A stretch of DNA of 64,000 nucleotides from Caenorhabditis remanei (lineage: Eukaryota > Nematoda > Chromadorea > Rhabditida > Rhabditidae): the NCBI RefSeq assembly GCF_010183535.1, contig NC_071331.1, forward strand, positions 14,756,001 through 14,820,000, written 5' to 3'. Below the pieces are notes generated by a model. That model had not been told where the DNA came from. It searched no databases and was given only the letters and a program-made list of their open reading frames with translations. The translations under genes were made by a program, and so were the position numbers. The first letter of the stretch is position 1, and the number at the start of each line of letters is the position of its first letter. Below are positions 61,545-64,000 of the stretch, in pieces.

Positions 61545-64000
61545 CTAATCATCCAACGTGATACACTCTTCTTTCTTCGTTGGTGTCGTCTTCTTTTCTC
61601 CTTTCGGATGAGTAGCTGTGAGGTGAGATTCAAGTGTTTGATAACTGGAGCACTTGAAAGCGCACACATCACATGAATACATAATTTCAGCAGAACAGAG
61701 CTTGACTTGATGATCGGCAACGAGATGTTGAAGCATATTGAATGCGTATTGCTTTCCACAAGTCTTACACCGTCCTCCATCTTCCTTCTTTTGAGCTTTA
61801 TGAAGTAGATCAGCGGTAACAAGTCCATGAGACATAACAAGATGTCTTTCAAGACCTTCATAAGTCCAGAAACGATCACGACACCGAGAACATGCGAGTG
61901 GAGCACCTTGTGACATGTCTTGTAGCGTCTTCCCAACCATTTGTTTATGAAGGCTCTGTAAAAATTTTTTAAACTCTCTTGACGGTAATTGTCTAGGATA
62001 TATAACTGATAGCGAAAAAAAACATAACTTCTATCCAAAAATAATGATTAACTTGAAATATATTACCTGAAGATGGTTCAAATATTTTTCCTTCTCTTGC
62101 ACCGTGGTGTCGCAAATCTCACAAACAAAAGTGGCTCCTGAAGATGATCCAGCTAGTGACAAGCTAGCAGGGAGTGTTGGTACGGTTGGTAAAGCTTTTG
62201 GAACTTTTGGAGCTGTCGGCGTTTTTTGAGCCTGACTCTTGAGGTTAGCAGCTAACATGGCTTGTAATTGGGCAGCACCTTGCTGATTCTTGAGAGCAGC
62301 CATTTGTTTTGAGAGCATTTGACTCATAGCTTGTGTGCTAGGCTGCCCACTCCGACGCATATGTGCTTGCATCGCTGGAATAAGAAATAATTGAACATCA
62401 AATTAAAAATTAATTGTTTACCTTGAATGAGATTTTGGTTCATGTTCATGTTCAAATTTGCTGCACCACGATTTTGCTGTTGCTGTTGTGCAGCAACCTG
62501 TGACTGCAGTAACTGAGCCATTTGCCGTAGTTGGGCCTGTTGTTGTTGCTCGCGAAGTCTTGCTTGTTGTTGCTGTTGTTGTTGTTGCAGCTGTTGCTTC
62601 CGTAAAAGTTGAGCTGCGGCTGCTTGAGCTGCCTGTTGCTGGCTAAGAAGTTGTTGCTGGTGCTTCTTCTGCTGGGCTTGTTGAAGAGCAGCCTGTTGCT
62701 GCTGATGCAAAATAGTAGGATCCATTTGGGGTCTCTCCCAGAGCCATCGGTTGAGATAAAGATGATCTTCTTGTTTTGGCATCATTATATTACGAATTCG
62801 AATGTAATCTTTCTTGCATTGCTTATAATGTTGTTCACGCACTCCCTTGAAGTTGAAGTCCTCTTCACAGATTGCACATGGATACTTTGATTCTTTTTCT
62901 TCTGATTTGGCAATAATAAGATGAGCTTCGCTGAAATGGAATAAAATCAGTTTCAACAAAGAAAAGATAAATATAAGAAGCGTTTTGGTTGAAGAATTAT
63001 GACTTGGTTCAAAACGTTTCCAAACCAGAATAGATTGAAACTTACAAGTAATGTTCTTTCATTCTTTGCTCATTAGTATCTGTCTCCTTGCAATGAGTAC
63101 ACTGAAACTTCGATCCATTGTAATGTAATGTTTGCTTGTGAGTTGCCATGACAAGCTTCGACTCGGTTTGGAATCCACAAATTCCACATCGGGACATTTT
63201 CAACTTGTACGGTTCGTTCTTTCTTTTTAAAGTCTCCCATACTGGTTTCAATTGAGCAGCAACTTGTTTGTATGTCTCGAGATTCTTTGGTGTCTCTGGT
63301 AAATTCTTCGCATGAACGATGTCACAATAGGTGGCTTCTTGCACGAGATCTTGGCCAATGTCAACCAGCAACTTTGTCATGTTTGGCACAGGATTGTGTT
63401 GTTTCAATAATGCACGCTCTCGCTTTTCCGAGTCACTAAGTTTTGGTTTTTCATCTCCGAACATACGATTGATTACTTTCGCGATTGGCATCTCGGGATC
63501 GTGTTCAATAAGAAGATCACATACTTGACTTGGTGGGAATGATATAGTGTTCGGAAGGACAAGAACTTTGTCGAGAATCAGCTTTCTTACTGAGAGGGGT
63601 TCCTTTTGTACTTGAGCATTGATAGCTCCAAGTAACGTGTCAAGAACTTTTCTACCCTTGCTAGAAGTTTGATCTTTCTGCTCTTTCACGTATTCTTGCA
63701 ATTTGTCCAACAACCGCATCTGTGCTTTCTCGTTGTCATCCGCGACTTTTAAATCGGGTTTTACTTCTTTTTGATCTTCTTCGACTTTTGGTTTCTTTGC
63801 AGGAGCAGGTGCAGCAACTTCTTGAACGTCGTCATCGTCATCATCAAGCTGAATCAATTCCACGGGTCGTTTCACTCCTTTTCCAGGCTGTTCTTTTTCT
63901 TCTTTTGAAGCTTCCACTCCATTTGTAGTAGCTGTCTCGGGATCAGCACTGATGAGTTCCGGAACGGGTTCATCGTCATCTAACACCACTACAACATCTG
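61545..64000 (-). CDS. mep-1: Multi-C2H2 zinc-finger, poly-Gln protein, probably MEP-1 (5' end beyond window)
   Basis: Four exons in view: 63046-64000 (open to the edge), 62422-62930, 62067-62374 and 61545-61955, with phases agreeing, about 727 residues. The N-terminal part is acidic with a DDDDDDVQEV run. Zinc fingers are CGICGFQT...HKQTLH, CTHCKETD...HYFEAH, CAICEEDF...HYKQC, then a poly-Gln/Ala block (residues coded by 62480-62720), and CEICDTTV...HLQSLH, CSRCRDRF...HLVMSH, CKTCGKQY...HLVADH, CDVCAFKC...HLTATH. Seven fingers plus a glutamine-rich region match what I remember of C. elegans MEP-1, a nuclear partner of MOG proteins and LET-418 in repressing germline fate in the soma. The name also fits gene order; it was not confirmed by alignment. 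Confidence 0.8.

Overview
The window is nematode nuclear DNA from the genus Caenorhabditis. It is AT-rich, introns are often 45-60 bp with TTTCAG acceptors, and several start codons sit 1-20 bp behind such an acceptor, which suits spliced-leader trans-splicing. Gene order also fits. From memory, rib-1, srgp-1, sec-24.1 and pold-2 lie together on C. elegans chromosome IV (F12F6.3/.5/.6/.7), and a mep-1-like gene lies further right. The species cannot be fixed by eye. All gene models were built by hand; exon sums were checked for reading phase, and family names rest on recognition, not on a search.

Left part (1-13.4 kb): a Gln-rich minus-strand gene with a GLTSCR1/BICRA-type domain runs off the left edge. 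Diverging from it are a small BOD1/Shg1-like gene and, 117 bp further on, a secreted-protein gene. At 8.8-10.4 kb there are scattered exons, one encoding an EGF module, with conflicting exon models on opposite strands. A minus-strand gene with four BEN-like repeats follows at 10.7-13.4 kb.

Middle (15.7-36.2 kb): rib-1 (heparan sulfate polymerase subunit) and srgp-1 (F-BAR/RhoGAP, with at least two alternative first exons) are on the minus strand. sec-24.1 (COPII cargo adaptor) diverges from srgp-1 across about 4 kb. pold-2 (DNA polymerase delta subunit B) comes next on the plus strand.

Duplicated region (35.5-49.4 kb): a segment of about 5.3 kb is present twice in direct orientation. It holds the 3' part of pold-2, a complete collagen gene with a long Ser/Thr/Glu tail, a tRNA-like pol III element, a small antisense ORF and a candidate first exon. 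A third, tail-only copy lies between the two. Between the copies sits about 2.1 kb carrying an F-box gene and a palindrome with 123-bp arms. Copy 2 is interrupted by a 716-bp palindromic element flanked by TTAA.

Right part (49.4-64 kb): a long intron-like AT-rich tract with several possible first exons leads to a single-pass membrane protein gene (exons to 59.2 kb). A compact THUMPD3-type tRNA guanine-N2 methyltransferase gene follows on the minus strand. Last is a multi-C2H2, poly-Gln protein that looks like mep-1 and continues past the right edge.
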